Positions 53,192 to 62,745 of a DNA stretch of 64,000 nucleotides are shown piece after piece (positions within the stretch are counted from its first letter, which is position 1; every line of letters begins with the position of its first letter). The notes beneath the pieces are model-generated. The model saw only the letters and a list, made by a program, of their open reading frames with translations, searched no databases and was not told where the DNA came from. Where the stretch lies: the NCBI RefSeq assembly GCF_900130125.1, contig NZ_FQXY01000008.1:264301-328300 (forward strand), given 5' to 3'. The translations under genes and the position numbers were made by a program. The DNA is from Bacteroides congonensis. Its GTDB lineage: Bacteria; Bacteroidota; Bacteroidia; Bacteroidales; Bacteroidaceae.

Positions 53192-56100
53192 ATGAAACGA
53201 TATAAACTGAAAACAACTTATTTCATTCTGTTATTGCTTCCATTGCTTGTATGTTGCACGGATGAAGACCTTATTCAAAGGAGTGGCGTGACGGAGGGAA
53301 TACCTACCACGGTGGACATAAGTGTCGGTACGGCAGCCAATACCGCCAAGACCCGTTCTGCCTTATTAGAGAGTGAAGAGAGAAAAATCTATGATCTTTA
53401 CTTGTGGGTTTTCAATGCTTCAGGTGGTGTGGAGTTCTCTCGTGAATATCCGAGGGACGAGCTTAATATGGCTGCAAGTGATTTGGAAGCGGCAACGGGC
53501 GAGAAAGACAACGATGCGCCTACTAGTATGGGGTTGCTGAAAAATATAGGTCTCACCACGGGAGAAAAGACACTGTTCCTGTTGGCAAACTATAAATCGG
53601 ACGGTGACGGGCTGTTTCATGTCGAGCCGGATGTGCTGGAGGGGATAGTGAACCTGTCTGACTTGGAAAAAATAAAGGCGGCTATGACTATACATACTTT
53701 GTTCCGTCCGAATGGTAATCTGCTAATGTCAGTGACTCATAAGGTGACGATTTCCAATGCTACTAAACGGATAGAGGTTTCTTTGAAGCGTTGTGAGGCT
53801 AAGGTTACGGTTAATGTGAAAACCGCTGACGGGCTTGTATTTGAGCCTGGAACATACAAACTTGGTAATGTTCCAAGTTCAACGTTCCTTACGGAACATA
53901 CCAAAGGTTCTGATCAAACAGCTTCGTGGGACGCGAACGGGATGGACGGAAAATCATACTGGAACTCGGAAAAATTCCAGTTTGAGGGAGATGCCGACAA
54001 CATAACTACTTCATTCTATATGCCTGAAAGCCGGAAGGCTGCGAAGAAGGCCATTCTTCCCACTTCTCCCGGATATAATGCGGATAGGAAAGGGTATGAC
54101 CTGAGACAGAAGCAACTGAAGTCTCCCGTTGCAGGTGCAACTGACAAACCGAATCTACAAAACGGTGCAACGGAATATGCGCCGGATCTTGCTCCTTATA
54201 TTGAATTTACAGGTGAATTGCGTCAAAGCATGATGACTGGAGATATTCCGACCGAACGTTTTGGAAGAGTGACTTACCGTATCTACTTGGGATATACGTC
54301 AATCGAGGATCCGGTTAATGATTATGATATAGAACGTAATGTGCATTATACTTATAATGTGACTATTAAGGGGATGAATGACTTGGTTATTGAAGCATTG
54401 TCAGACAAGGATAAGGAAGAGGAACCTTCTCCTGGTACGGAAGGTTTGGTATATGACGCACATAGGTCGTTTATCTTTGATTGCCATTATGAGCAGGGGT
54501 TAATGCGTTTTAAAAAGGACGAGCTTGCTATTTTTAACCCGGATGGCAGTTTGAAGGATGATGCTATGCTCTCTTTTGCTATTCGTACGCCGTTTTGTGA
54601 CAAGATTATATCTTATACGAAAGCGGAATTGGAGCAACTGAAGAATAACAACTATATTCCCCTCAAAGAAAAAAAGGCTGATACAGACTGGCTCAAATTC
54701 TATATCCATCCAAGCACTTTGGCCGACAATGGAAACGAGGATATGCAATATTTCTCCGATACGGGTGCTAATCTGCTTTCGCTGGAACAGTTCCTTTACA
54801 GGCTGATGAATGAACCTGATTATGTATTCAATGCGGCTTCGGGACTTTGTAAAGTAACAGTTTATGCCAATGAATATTTCTACGAACAAAATCCTATGCA
54901 GGAAAACGCTCCTAAGGATAAGGATTTGTGGAAAATCTTTGCCAACTCTCCGGATCGGACGTTTGATTTGCTGGTAAATACGTCACATGAAATTTCTCCT
55001 GACGGACAGTCACGTTATCATCAAGCTATTGTGACCATTCGGCAGATGTCCATAAAAACAGTGTTTGTCAATAGTCCTGACGGTATGCGCGTTTGGGGAG
55101 TGGAGAATGTAAATGAGACGCCAGATTTGGATTACATGGTAAGAGCCGCTACTGAAGCAGATGCTTTTTATAATAAATATTATTCTAATGGTTGGGCAAA
55201 CACGTGGTCTGTAATGAGCAGACGTACTGGAGGATTAACTGATAATGTAATGCCTGATCCTATGTTTAGAAGTAAAGAGAATACTTTATGGCAGGTTATG
55301 ACAAAAGTAGCAAATGCAAAATTAACATTAAGTAAGGATCATACGAATTTGGCAATGTCTAATTATCATGCTACGTATGCTTGTTTTACCCCATTCTTAA
55401 GAAACAGGGATAACAATCGTGACGGACAGATGCAGGCAAATGAAATGCAATGGTATATTCCTTCCATTTGTGAAACGAATATGTTGTATGTGGCAGAACG
55501 AGCGTTACCGTTAAAGAGCAGGCTTGTCGGGCATGCTCCATCAGATAATGCTACGGCATTGTACACTTCAAGAGCTTTTATGGGAAGTACCAATTTGACT
55601 TTGGCCAGTTGTAATACCATTATGTTGGTGGAAGAGTCACATAGTATGACTCCTATATATAATTTTGATTATTATAGCAATAGTTCTGCTCCGGGAAAAA
55701 GAATGCCTTATTCGGATGTGAGATTGATCAGGGATTTGGGAATTTTGGAAACTTCGGAGGATCATAGTTACCATCTCGATGAAATAGGTAAGGAACTCAA
55801 TAAAACATTAGTCAATAAATGGACGGAGAATGAGTACTTGATTTTCAGGGCTGATAATTTACCTTCTAATGTTACCCGGGCTACAAGGGCTATTTATGAA
55901 CTACCGGCACATAATGAAACCTCACAGATAAATACGGTTTATCAGAAAGGGTTTGAAGTTGCCAGATATATAGCCAATACAATAGACAAACCAAAGGATT
56001 TGAATAAGCCTAACAGGGAAAGTGAATATTATTATGAAATCTGGAGTACTTTGATAAGTGATATAGAGAAAGGAAAATCTCCGTGTGCTTATTATTATCA

Positions 56101-56449
56101 GAACCCGGATAAGAGCGATTTGGGGACATGGCGTTTACCCAATGAAGCTGAACTGATGATAATGGCTGGAGGTTTGTTTGATTGGGATGACAGAGAGAAG
56201 GATAAAGTCTATGATTTTGGTGGGAATTTACCTTCTTTCAATATGAAAAATGGACAAGTTATTCACTCTCGGACAGGATTTTCCAAACGCGATATGAACG
56301 GTGCAAGATCATTTAGTGCAGGTTATCAGATGTATTTCGATGGTTATCTCAGGTTTATCACGACTGTTGACACACGATGGGGAGGAGATAAAGATAGGCT
56401 TGTGAATGCCGGAAAAGGATATGTACGTTGTGTAAGAGATCTTGAATAG
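53192..56449 (+). CDS. Large fimbrial tip-like protein (DUF4906-type)
   Basis: 1085 aa lipoprotein (PLLVCCTDED, Cys21/22). The first 420 residues follow the fimbrillin plan (TTVDISVGTAANTAKTRSAL with an Arg site; IYDLYLWVFNASGGVEFSRE). A long middle region resembles DUF4906 proteins found last in Bacteroides fimbrial operons. The C-terminal 120 residues (GTWRLPNEAELMIMAGGLF, then a terminal YVRCVRDLE) look like the lectin-type fold seen in FISUMP/DUF1566 proteins. A distal adhesin at the tip is the natural reading. The gene is 37 bp after the accessory subunit and is followed by a hairpin. Confidence 0.75.
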   Translation: MKRYKLKTTYFILLLLPLLVCCTDEDLIQRSGVTEGIPTTVDISVGTAANTAKTRSALLESEERKIYDLYLWVFNASGGVEFSREYPRDELNMAASDLEAATGEKDNDAPTSMGLLKNIGLTTGEKTLFLLANYKSDGDGLFHVEPDVLEGIVNLSDLEKIKAAMTIHTLFRPNGNLLMSVTHKVTISNATKRIEVSLKRCEAKVTVNVKTADGLVFEPGTYKLGNVPSSTFLTEHTKGSDQTASWDANGMDGKSYWNSEKFQFEGDADNITTSFYMPESRKAAKKAILPTSPGYNADRKGYDLRQKQLKSPVAGATDKPNLQNGATEYAPDLAPYIEFTGELRQSMMTGDIPTERFGRVTYRIYLGYTSIEDPVNDYDIERNVHYTYNVTIKGMNDLVIEALSDKDKEEEPSPGTEGLVYDAHRSFIFDCHYEQGLMRFKKDELAIFNPDGSLKDDAMLSFAIRTPFCDKIISYTKAELEQLKNNNYIPLKEKKADTDWLKFYIHPSTLADNGNEDMQYFSDTGANLLSLEQFLYRLMNEPDYVFNAASGLCKVTVYANEYFYEQNPMQENAPKDKDLWKIFANSPDRTFDLLVNTSHEISPDGQSRYHQAIVTIRQMSIKTVFVNSPDGMRVWGVENVNETPDLDYMVRAATEADAFYNKYYSNGWANTWSVMSRRTGGLTDNVMPDPMFRSKENTLWQVMTKVANAKLTLSKDHTNLAMSNYHATYACFTPFLRNRDNNRDGQMQANEMQWYIPSICETNMLYVAERALPLKSRLVGHAPSDNATALYTSRAFMGSTNLTLASCNTIMLVEESHSMTPIYNFDYYSNSSAPGKRMPYSDVRLIRDLGILETSEDHSYHLDEIGKELNKTLVNKWTENEYLIFRADNLPSNVTRATRAIYELPAHNETSQINTVYQKGFEVARYIANTIDKPKDLNKPNRESEYYYEIWSTLISDIEKGKSPCAYYYQNPDKSDLGTWRLPNEAELMIMAGGLFDWDDREKDKVYDFGGNLPSFNMKNGQVIHSRTGFSKRDMNGARSFSAGYQMYFDGYLRFITTVDTRWGGDKDRLVNAGKGYVRCVRDLE

Positions 56450-56496
56450 GGATAACATTTGAAAACAGACATAATTACTTGATTGTTTTATAATTG

Positions 56497-56529
56497 ACAG
56501 GTGCTATGGAGTCAATCTGTAGCACCTGT
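56497..56529 (+). terminator. Hairpin after the fimbrial operon
   Basis: A 10-bp stem ACAGGTGCTA/TAGCACCTGT (56497-56506 with 56520-56529). The tail is not T-rich. It lies 48 bp after the last fimbrial stop. Confidence 0.55.
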
Positions 56530-56589
56530 ACATATTGAAGTGGGGGATGTATAAATTCGGATGATCAGTCGTTTGTTTCTGAATATTGA

Positions 56590-57153
56590 TTAATAGTATT
56601 TATCAATCCCGCCAAATCCTGTTATTATTTTATTTTCTTTTGTCTTGTTGATAAAGTTGTTTAAGCGTTTCTCAAATTCTTCCGGTCGTTTCCTTGCAGC
56701 TTCAATATATGCTATCCGGATACGTTTATATGGTTCGGAAAAACGTTGGTAATTCTCCCATATCATTTTATCTTCTTTCAATCTGCCCATTATATCATCG
56801 GGAAAAACAAAAGGAGCAGACAAGACATCCTGTATCTTATCTTCAAATTTAGGGTGTATCATTTTATTTTCCAGTAGCCATTTTAGTCTTTCTTTATTGG
56901 CTTGCGAATAGGTACTTTTAGGGTTTCTGGGCGTGAAATGCTGGATTTTATGTTCTTTGTCGAGAGCCTTTATTGTACTGTCAATCCACTCGAAACAAAG
57001 GGCTTCTTCAACAGCGTCATTGTACGTTATACTTTTTTTGCCCGAAGCCTTACTGGGAAATACAAACCAAATATCATTGGCAGTCTCAAAGTTGTCGGTC
57101 AGCCACTTTCGCCAGTCTTTCCTATTTTCAAAATATTTTATTTCTATTGGCAT
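56590..57153 (-). CDS. YdeI/OmpD-associated family protein
   Basis: 187 aa, soluble. RKDWRKWLTDNFETANDIWF, the core EEALCFEWIDSTIKALDKEH and FTPRNPKSTYSQANKERLKW are the usual blocks of this family, and the C-terminal helix pair (RPEEFEKRLNNFINKTKENK) completes it. Function unknown; some members are linked to resistance to antimicrobial peptides. It is first on the left of a minus-strand group with the DUF6463-like and GNAT genes. Confidence 0.85.
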   Translation of the reverse strand: MPIEIKYFENRKDWRKWLTDNFETANDIWFVFPSKASGKKSITYNDAVEEALCFEWIDSTIKALDKEHKIQHFTPRNPKSTYSQANKERLKWLLENKMIHPKFEDKIQDVLSAPFVFPDDIMGRLKEDKMIWENYQRFSEPYKRIRIAYIEAARKRPEEFEKRLNNFINKTKENKIITGFGGIDKYY

Positions 57154-57214
57154 GACAAATTATTCCTCTTATTTTTTTGTATCCTTATCGGACGACCTAT
57201 ATATTGTTTCACGT

Positions 57215-57574
57215 TCAATTCCGCTTTGAACAAATAATGATTATTGCTTGCGGCAAGAAGAGCCAAAAGCCGGAAACAGGTTCAATAATGCAGCCGATTA
57301 TGGTGAACAACAGAATAGCGTAACCTAAAAATGCAGGTGCCGGTTTCTGTTCTTTGTTGATGTAATACTGAAGTGTTTCTCCCCAAAGGATGAGTATTAT
57401 TCCGCAGATTAAGAACCAAAAAGCAAATCCCAGGTTGTAATTTTCCCCGACAGAGTTTACCAATCCCTTTCCGAACATTTCCGAAAACGCATCTTTCCCG
57501 ATGAATAGTGCATAAATCGTATGAATAACTCCCGTTACTGTTAAAAAACGTCCACTGTATTTCCAAAGTTTCAT
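57215..57574 (-). CDS. Small integral membrane protein (DUF6463-like)
   Basis: 119 aa with four hydrophobic segments (FLTVTGVIHTIYALFIG, FAFWFLICGIILILWGE, AFLGYAILLFTIIGCII, GFWLFLPQAIIII). The arrangement matches small DUF6463 inner-membrane proteins of unknown role. Its stop is 61 bp before the YdeI-like start; the GNAT gene lies 34 bp upstream. All three could be one transcript. Confidence 0.65.
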   Translation of the reverse strand: MKLWKYSGRFLTVTGVIHTIYALFIGKDAFSEMFGKGLVNSVGENYNLGFAFWFLICGIILILWGETLQYYINKEQKPAPAFLGYAILLFTIIGCIIEPVSGFWLFLPQAIIIICSKRN

Positions 57575-57608
57575 ATACTTGCTTCTTAGTTCTTGATTAA
57601 TAGATTGT

Positions 57609-58064
57609 TTATTTCAATTCAATTTCATATATTCGGGAATGTTCGCCCCATGGATGATAACATTCTCCTATATACGTAAAGCCAAAACGTTCATAATATG
57701 AAGTATGATGTGTGCTTAGATATAATTTTGAATACCCCATCGCCAGTGTATCTCTCTTTACCTGTTCTATTAAAAGGTTTGCATAATTATTTCCCCTATG
57801 TTTTTCTTCTATGAACAAAGCGACCAGCCAGGGATATAAGTCCATGCGGGAATTGAAATCATTAGTGGTAAGTCCTACGCACCCGATGATTTCATCATCT
57901 TTCATTAAAAGATACCATTGAGGAATGGGGCTTTCCGTTGTGATGGAATGTCTGAAACAGTCGTCATAAACCATCTTAGAATCATTGTCCGCCCATTTGC
58001 TTTGAAAATAAGCAATAGTCCTTTCCAAATAGTGAGGTGACTTTCGTAGTGAAATGATATTCAT
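57609..58064 (-). CDS. GNAT family N-acetyltransferase
   Basis: 151 aa. The core [20 protein letters not shown] carries the acetyl-CoA motif RGNNYA (R/QxxGxG/A type with substitutions), and [20 protein letters not shown] is the C-terminal half. It resembles small GNATs that acetylate amines or peptide ends; substrate unknown. No clear promoter. Confidence 0.8.
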   Translation of the reverse strand: MNIISLRKSPHYLERTIAYFQSKWADNDSKMVYDDCFRHSITTESPIPQWYLLMKDDEIIGCVGLTTNDFNSRMDLYPWLVALFIEEKHRGNNYANLLIEQVKRDTLAMGYSKLYLSTHHTSYYERFGFTYIGECYHPWGEHSRIYEIELK

Positions 58065-58574
58065 ATAATCTTTATCAGTTTTGTATATTAATAGTTAGTA
58101 CAGTCATGATTTGTTGCAATATAGCAATATTTAGGGTGGGGGATAGAACTTAGCGTGAAGATTTAAGTGTTATTTAGAAAAACACTTAAATCCGACATTA
58201 TGATAATGTGCAGATGCCGGGATTGATTCCATGGCATCTGTACATTTTGAAATGTCTACTTAATATCCCGGGTTCTGGTACTCACTGCCATTGGTGATTG
58301 TAGCGGTAAAAGTGGTTGAGATAGGACGTAATGCATAATTCGGATGGAAGAATCGGGCTAAATCCGGATGAGTGTTTTCCAGATACCCGGAGTCCTTAAA
58401 CATTTCTGTCCGTTTTAGGTCGTAAAAGCGGCAATATTCGCCACAAAGCTCACGGCTTCTTTCGTCCAAAATATCCCGCACCGTAATACTTTCTGTAAGC
58501 GGATTTGCTTCGGCACGTTCACGAACTTTATGGCTCAGTTGTAAATCTTGGGGGATTAACTAGTGTTAATTCCC

Positions 58575-59448
58575 TCATGCATATACTTTGGCTAACCTAA
58601 ATAGGAAAAACTTTCTGTCTACTACCCCTCTAAATGATGCTCTAAATGCCTTTATTTTGGCATTAAATGCTTCTGCCTCCGCATTCGTACTTCTGTTCAC
58701 AAAGAAGTTCAATATTCTTTCATAATGGTTTTCAATGGAATTAGCCACAGTGGAAAATGTGTCATATCCATATTCTTCTATTTTATTGTACCATAACGCG
58801 AGTTTGGCTCTTGCCACATCCTTGTCATAAGTAGCCGAAAATATCTTTCCTAACTGGAGTGAATAGTAGTATACATGCTTGATATCCTCAAACTGTTTAA
58901 ATAAAATTTCTGCTCTAATCTTCTGACTTTTGGTCCATTTATCAGGTGATTTAAAAAGAAGATATCTACTTCTGGCCAGGAGTTGTTTGATTGTATCCCC
59001 ATTCTCAAATACTTCCGGTTCATAATCAATTCCTCTCTTTCGTGCTTCTTTCATCCGCTTGTTTTCTTCCTTGATTATCTGGCGATTTTATACATGCTTG
59101 CGGCCATGTCCAAAGTGATTTCCTTGACTTGCCGGCGTATATCTTCCGGAATCAACATCAGTACAGCTATAACGTCTTCCGCTTTAGTCCCCTTAATGAC
59201 TGCCACAATAGAACCTTTTCTTCCATGTTTGTCCTTATTGATAATAATTGTGTAAAGCTCTCCCTTGCTTAGGGCTGTCTCGTCTATACAAAGACGATAG
59301 CCGACATTCTTGGGATAAAGAATATAATCTTGGGCATGCTCTTTTTGTTCCCAGTCTTTATAATCACTTAAATGTTCTTTGTATTGACTCTGAAGCTGTT
59401 TACCATCCATACAATAATGTTCAGCTACGCTTTGGCAGCTAACGGCAT
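58575..59448 (-). pseudogene. ISAon1-type transposase, frameshifted with internal deletion
   Basis: The expected start is ATG 59448 (MPLAA..), overlapping the upstream orf by 10 bp. A one-base loss near 59432 shifts the frame before SVAEHYCMDG. The second piece (59410-59075) has the catalytic-region SIDETALS-like CIDETALSKGELYTIIINK and ends at LDMAASMYKIAR. The third (59054-58575) resumes in another frame with RSRYLLFKSPDKW and NAEAEAFNAKIKAFRASFRG. Compared with intact relatives about 40 residues, including the DRFH region with the second catalytic Asp, are missing at the junction. The element cannot transpose by itself. Confidence 0.8.
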
Positions 59449-59819
59449 GATTGTCTAAGTAATTCTTTTAAAAATGCTCCGAACTCTGCTGTAATGCGAG
59501 TGCCGGAGGCTACCAAAGTCCAGTCACGACTATAGGTCTGTCCTGTTGTAGGCTCTTCCCAACGACGACGTTTGATACGCAAATAAACTGCTTTTCCACG
59601 GATAGGGAAATCTTGTACTTCAATCTCGGGAAAGAAGCCTTTGGAATGAAGATGAAGGTCGGAATATTCATCAGGGATAACAGCTTTCTCTTCCAAATAA
59701 AGGATAAAACAGGTATCTTGAGAGATACTGTCAACAAGCGTAAAATAATCAAGTAAGCCCGAAGGTAAGAACAAACTTAGGGCATCAATTAAAGCTATGG
59801 ATTGAGAAGGAGTTTTCAT
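59439..59819 (-). CDS. ISAon1-type transposase N-terminal-region protein (orfA)
   Basis: 126 aa, intact. It matches the small first orf of ISAon1 elements (SGLLDYFTLVDSISQDTCFI, FFPEIEVQDFPIRGKAVYLR, and RRRWEEPTTGQTYSRDW). It is probably a DNA-binding part of the transposase. It ends LRQSCR and overlaps the transposase start by 10 bp. Confidence 0.8.
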   Translation of the reverse strand: MKTPSQSIALIDALSLFLPSGLLDYFTLVDSISQDTCFILYLEEKAVIPDEYSDLHLHSKGFFPEIEVQDFPIRGKAVYLRIKRRRWEEPTTGQTYSRDWTLVASGTRITAEFGAFLKELLRQSCR

Positions 59820-60056
59820 GATGCAAAAGTAGATATTTTAACCAAATCCCCCAAATTTTCAGACTGAGCCAACTTTATTGATATATCCGGCTGCATTCGC
59901 GCCACCGTTCAGGTAGATATCAGCTTCCGCCGCAATCAAATAAACTTTGCCCCCCTAATCGTTTTTTGGGGAAGGGGGTACGATTTGGATACTAAAGTGT
60001 GTCTTTTCGTGCCCCTTTTTTGAAACGGCTGTTTTCTGCTACCTGCCAGAAAAAAG

Positions 60057-60089
60057 AAATCCCTGATAATGTCTGATTATCAGGGATTT
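60057..60089 (-). terminator. Terminator of tRNA-Lys
   Basis: A 14-bp perfect stem AAATCCCTGATAAT/ATTATCAGGGATTT (60057-60070 with 60076-60089), 5-nt loop, followed on the minus strand by CTTTTTTC. It lies 24 bp after the tRNA. Confidence 0.85.
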
Positions 60090-60113
60090 GCTTGATTTTT
60101 CTTTTGTTTTCAG

Positions 60114-60186
60114 TGATCCGCCTGGGGCTCGAACCCAGGACCCCAACATTAAAAGTGTTGTGCTCTACCTGCTGAGCTAGCGAATC
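60114..60186 (-). tRNA. tRNA-Lys (anticodon UUU)
   Basis: 73 nt on the minus strand. The acceptor GATTCGC/GCGGATC pairs fully with one G-U. The D arm is GCTC..GAGC, the anticodon arm CAACA-CTTTTAA-TGTTG, and the T arm CTGGG-TTCGAGC-CCCAG, with discriminator A. CCA is not encoded. The anticodon TTT reads lysine AAA/AAG. Confidence 0.97.
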
Positions 60187-60236
60187 AATCCTTATTTGCG
60201 AATCAGTTATTTCCTGATTGCGGGTGCAAAGGTAGT

Positions 60237-60266
60237 GACTTTTATTTAATCTGCAAGTGTTTCGTA
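60237..60266 (-). promoter_or_regulatory. tRNA-Lys promoter
   Basis: On the minus strand TTG (60264-60266) and TACCTTTG (60237-60244) are 19 bp apart, an exact Bacteroides -33/-7 pair, 50 bp before the mature tRNA. Confidence 0.75.
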
Positions 60267-60280
60267 GAAAAAAGTTTCAA

Positions 60281-61414
60281 TTATTTTTCCTCTTTACCGC
60301 TTGTTTCTTGATTATCAGTAATTTCGACTTCATCATATTTTATCTTTTCTTTGTTGATAATAAAGCGTTGATAATAGGAAAGCATCAAAGTGGTGAGAGG
60401 TAATGCGATGATCATTCCAAGCATCCCCATTAAAGAACCCCAAATAGAAAGAGATAAAAGGATGATGGCAGGATTCAGTCCGGTAATCTTTCCCATGATT
60501 TTGGGGACAAGGAGAGTGTCCTGTATGATTTGCACGATGGCAAAGACTGCCAATGCACATGCAATGATAATCCAAAAGTTCTGTCCGGTATCGGCAGCTT
60601 TGAGGATGGCCAGTACAATGGTAGGGAGAAAACCGATAATTTGCAGGTAAGGAACCATATTGAGAGCCCCGATGAAAAGCCCTAAGGCAATGGCCATCGG
60701 GAAATCAATAATCAGGAAACCTATGCTGAAAAGAATACCTACACAGAATGCAACCAATGCCTGACCACGGAAATATCTGTTCATACCGTCCTGCACATCG
60801 TAAACCAGGTTGGAAGCGAACTTACGGTATTTATTCGGGAGCAGGTGAAGCCATCCTTCGGCTATGGCTTCATAATCCAGTAATATAAAGATTACATATA
60901 ATAATATGATAAAGGAAGCAAGGATACTGAACAGGATATTGAGTGATTCTGCAAGCAAAGCCCACATTTTGGGTACAGTTTCCTTGATTGCGGCAAGGAT
61001 ATTCTCTTCACTCAGCATTTTGTTCAATGCCACCAAATCGAGATTCTCATGGACAAATTCGGAAAGCGTTTTGGGGACGTTGCTGCCGCCGCCATTGGTG
61101 AGGTAGGACACCAATAAATCATTCATCCTGCCTATTTCGGAAATCATCGGTGGAATCAACAGATAGAACAACGCTACTCCGACAACACTAATCAGAAATA
61201 GAGCACAGAAAATGGAAAGGATACGACTTTTCATCTTCAGCTTGTACTGGAAGAACTTGACCAGCGGATAAACCATATAGGCAATCAGCCAGGCAATAAA
61301 GAAAGGCAATAGCACTCCGCTCAACCGTTCTACAAGCATTAATATCCCTACCACCATCACGCATCCGATGGCACCGCGTATAAAACTGTCGAATGTTATC
61401 TTCTTCCTTTCCAT
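60281..61414 (-). CDS. AI-2E family transporter
   Basis: 377 aa from ATG 61414; the longer frame (to 61531) would overlap thymidine kinase and adds non-family sequence. Eight or so membrane segments with AI-2E/YdgG-type signatures (LLPFFIAWLIAYMVYPLVKF, DYEAIAEGWLHLLP, NPAIILLSLSIWGSLMGMLG). These proteins are related to exporters of autoinducer-2 or Na+/H+ antiporters; the substrate is not established. A 19-bp gap separates it from thymidine kinase upstream, so they share a transcript. Confidence 0.88.
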   Translation of the reverse strand: MERKKITFDSFIRGAIGCVMVVGILMLVERLSGVLLPFFIAWLIAYMVYPLVKFFQYKLKMKSRILSIFCALFLISVVGVALFYLLIPPMISEIGRMNDLLVSYLTNGGGSNVPKTLSEFVHENLDLVALNKMLSEENILAAIKETVPKMWALLAESLNILFSILASFIILLYVIFILLDYEAIAEGWLHLLPNKYRKFASNLVYDVQDGMNRYFRGQALVAFCVGILFSIGFLIIDFPMAIALGLFIGALNMVPYLQIIGFLPTIVLAILKAADTGQNFWIIIACALAVFAIVQIIQDTLLVPKIMGKITGLNPAIILLSLSIWGSLMGMLGMIIALPLTTLMLSYYQRFIINKEKIKYDEVEITDNQETSGKEEK

Positions 61415-61433
61415 ATATGTTTTCTGTTGGGTT

Positions 61434-62033
61434 TTATATCTTTTGTCCGTCCTCTTCCAACGCACGGAGATAGCATTGCCTGCAAAGAGGTTCGTATTCT
61501 GCCGTTTCGCCCAGAAGGACTTGCTTGTCATTCTTGACTGTACGATGTGAGAAAGATGCCAGATTTCCGCATTTTACGCAGATGGCATGTACCTTGGATA
61601 CTTCATCGGCTATGGCGCAGAGTTGTGGCATTGGCCCGAAAGGATTCCCTTTGAAATCCATGTCCAATCCTGCAATAATGACACGAACCCCGTTGTTGGC
61701 AAGCTGATTGCAAACGTCTATCAGTCCGCTGTCGAAAAATTGCGCTTCGTCGATACCTACTACATCTATCTCGGAAGTAAACAGCAGGATACTTGCCGAT
61801 GAATCAATAGGAGTGGAAGCAATGGAATGACTGTCATGTGAAACGACATCTTCTTCCGAATAACGGGTGTCGATAGCCGGTTTGAATATCTCCACGCGCT
61901 GACGTGCGAACTTTGCCCGCTTCATTCTGCGAATCAGTTCTTCTGTCTTTCCCGAGAACATGGAGCCGCAGATAACTTCAATTCTCCCCCTTCTTTTAGT
62001 CTCCTGTATGTGGTCTTCTGAAAATAATACCAT
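61434..62033 (-). CDS. tdk: Thymidine kinase
   Basis: 199 aa, type II (TK1-like). Walker A is GSMFSGKT (residues 23-30), [10 protein letters not shown] holds the Walker B Asp and catalytic Glu, and [10 protein letters not shown] with a later CRQC forms the zinc-binding lasso region. It phosphorylates thymidine and deoxyuridine for salvage. The gene order tdk followed divergently by a hypothetical and rsmI matches that of B. thetaiotaomicron. The promoter -7 TACCTTTG is 37 bp upstream. Confidence 0.95.
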   Translation of the reverse strand: MVLFSEDHIQETKRRGRIEVICGSMFSGKTEELIRRMKRAKFARQRVEIFKPAIDTRYSEEDVVSHDSHSIASTPIDSSASILLFTSEIDVVGIDEAQFFDSGLIDVCNQLANNGVRVIIAGLDMDFKGNPFGPMPQLCAIADEVSKVHAICVKCGNLASFSHRTVKNDKQVLLGETAEYEPLCRQCYLRALEEDGQKI

Positions 62034-62070
62034 GTGATTTCGTGCTTTCTTGATTAAATAAATGACTGCA

Positions 62071-62078
62071 CAAAGGTA
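62071..62078 (-). promoter_or_regulatory. Promoter -7 element TACCTTTG of tdk
   Basis: Exact TAnnTTTG on the minus strand, 37 bp before the tdk start. Confidence 0.65.
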
Positions 62079-62167
62079 AACAATTCAATGTGCAAGAACT
62101 GTTAAAATATCCATTATTTTAAGTTATTGCATAAATTATTCCTACATTCGCACCATATTAATAATGG

Positions 62168-62734
62168 ATGAACATGAAACAGAAGCTATTAACAGATATC
62201 GAACTGGATGTTCATGAGTTGAAGTATCTCATGGAGTCTTTTTCCAAAGAGCCGACTCAGACTCTGTCTGAACTGTTGAAGCGGAGTATTGCGCGTATGC
62301 AGGGACGTCTGGATGAACTGTCGCAGGAGGTAGATGCTGTTGAGGTGGAATCTGTTGTTGTGGAAGAAGATGAAGCAGGCGATTCTCTTATCGCAGAAGA
62401 GAAACCGGTTATAACGGAAGAAGTGCCTGTCGTCGAGGAAGAGCCTGTTATTGATAAGAAGGAAGAACTTAAATCCGCAGTGTTGGGAGAAAGCATCAAA
62501 TTGGCTGCCGGCCTGCGCCATTCTATCAGCCTGAATGATTCTTTCCGTTTCTCACGCGAATTATTTAAAGGGGATACTGATTTGATGAATCGTGTGGTCG
62601 AACAGATTTCGGTAATGAGTTCTTATAAGACTGCTGTCGCCTTCCTTTCTTCGAAAATTGAAATAGACGAAGAGAAAGAAGCGGTAGTTGACTTTCTGGA
62701 TCTACTAAAGAAGTATTTTAACCAATCAGCATAA
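62168..62734 (+). CDS. Conserved hypothetical protein
   Basis: 188 aa, cytosolic. A helical N-terminus (residues 1-55), an acidic Glu/Val-rich linker (about 56-98, repeats of EEVPVVEEEPV type) and a conserved C-terminal helical domain (AGLRHSISLNDSFRFSRELF, SYKTAVAFLSSKIEIDEEKE). Function unknown; the C-terminal block is conserved among Bacteroides next to tdk and rsmI. rsmI follows after 11 bp in the same operon. Confidence 0.8.
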   Translation: MNMKQKLLTDIELDVHELKYLMESFSKEPTQTLSELLKRSIARMQGRLDELSQEVDAVEVESVVVEEDEAGDSLIAEEKPVITEEVPVVEEEPVIDKKEELKSAVLGESIKLAAGLRHSISLNDSFRFSRELFKGDTDLMNRVVEQISVMSSYKTAVAFLSSKIEIDEEKEAVVDFLDLLKKYFNQSA

Positions 62735-62745
62735 ACAAAAAGGAT

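Larger units (their letters stand above)
58531..59871 (-). mobile_element. ISAon1-type insertion sequence (decayed)
   Basis: 1341 bp. Imperfect terminal inverted repeats start TGGCTCAGT at both ends and share AAAT(C)TTGGGGGATT further in (58531-58557 and 59845-59871). The target site duplication ACTTTA is present on both sides (58525-58530 and 59872-59877), seven bases if the adjoining A is counted. It carries a short upstream orf and a transposase orf as in ISAon1 elements; the transposase is broken. Confidence 0.85.
58260..59954 (-). pseudogene. C-terminal SusD fragment interrupted by an insertion sequence
   Basis: Reading 59954-59878 and then 58530-58260 on the minus strand, after removing the insertion and one target copy, gives a continuous 115-codon frame. 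It contains YLIAAEADIYLNGGANAAG, INKVRERAEANPLTESITVR and ERSRELCGEYCRFYDLKR, the conserved C-terminal part of SusD/RagB proteins. An in-frame stop (59955-59957) precedes it, and the first roughly 400 residues of a SusD are missing, as is any SusC. It is a relic of a lost uptake locus next to tRNA-Lys. Confidence 0.85.

Noticed and set aside
58531..59871. TGGCTCAGT/ACTGAGCCA as a target duplication of the IS
   Set aside because: The two copies are inverted, so they are part of the terminal inverted repeats; the direct repeat ACTTTA just outside is the target duplication.
58260..59954. A functional SusD gene beside tRNA-Lys
   Set aside because: Only about 115 codons of the C-terminus remain, with an in-frame stop upstream and no SusC partner.
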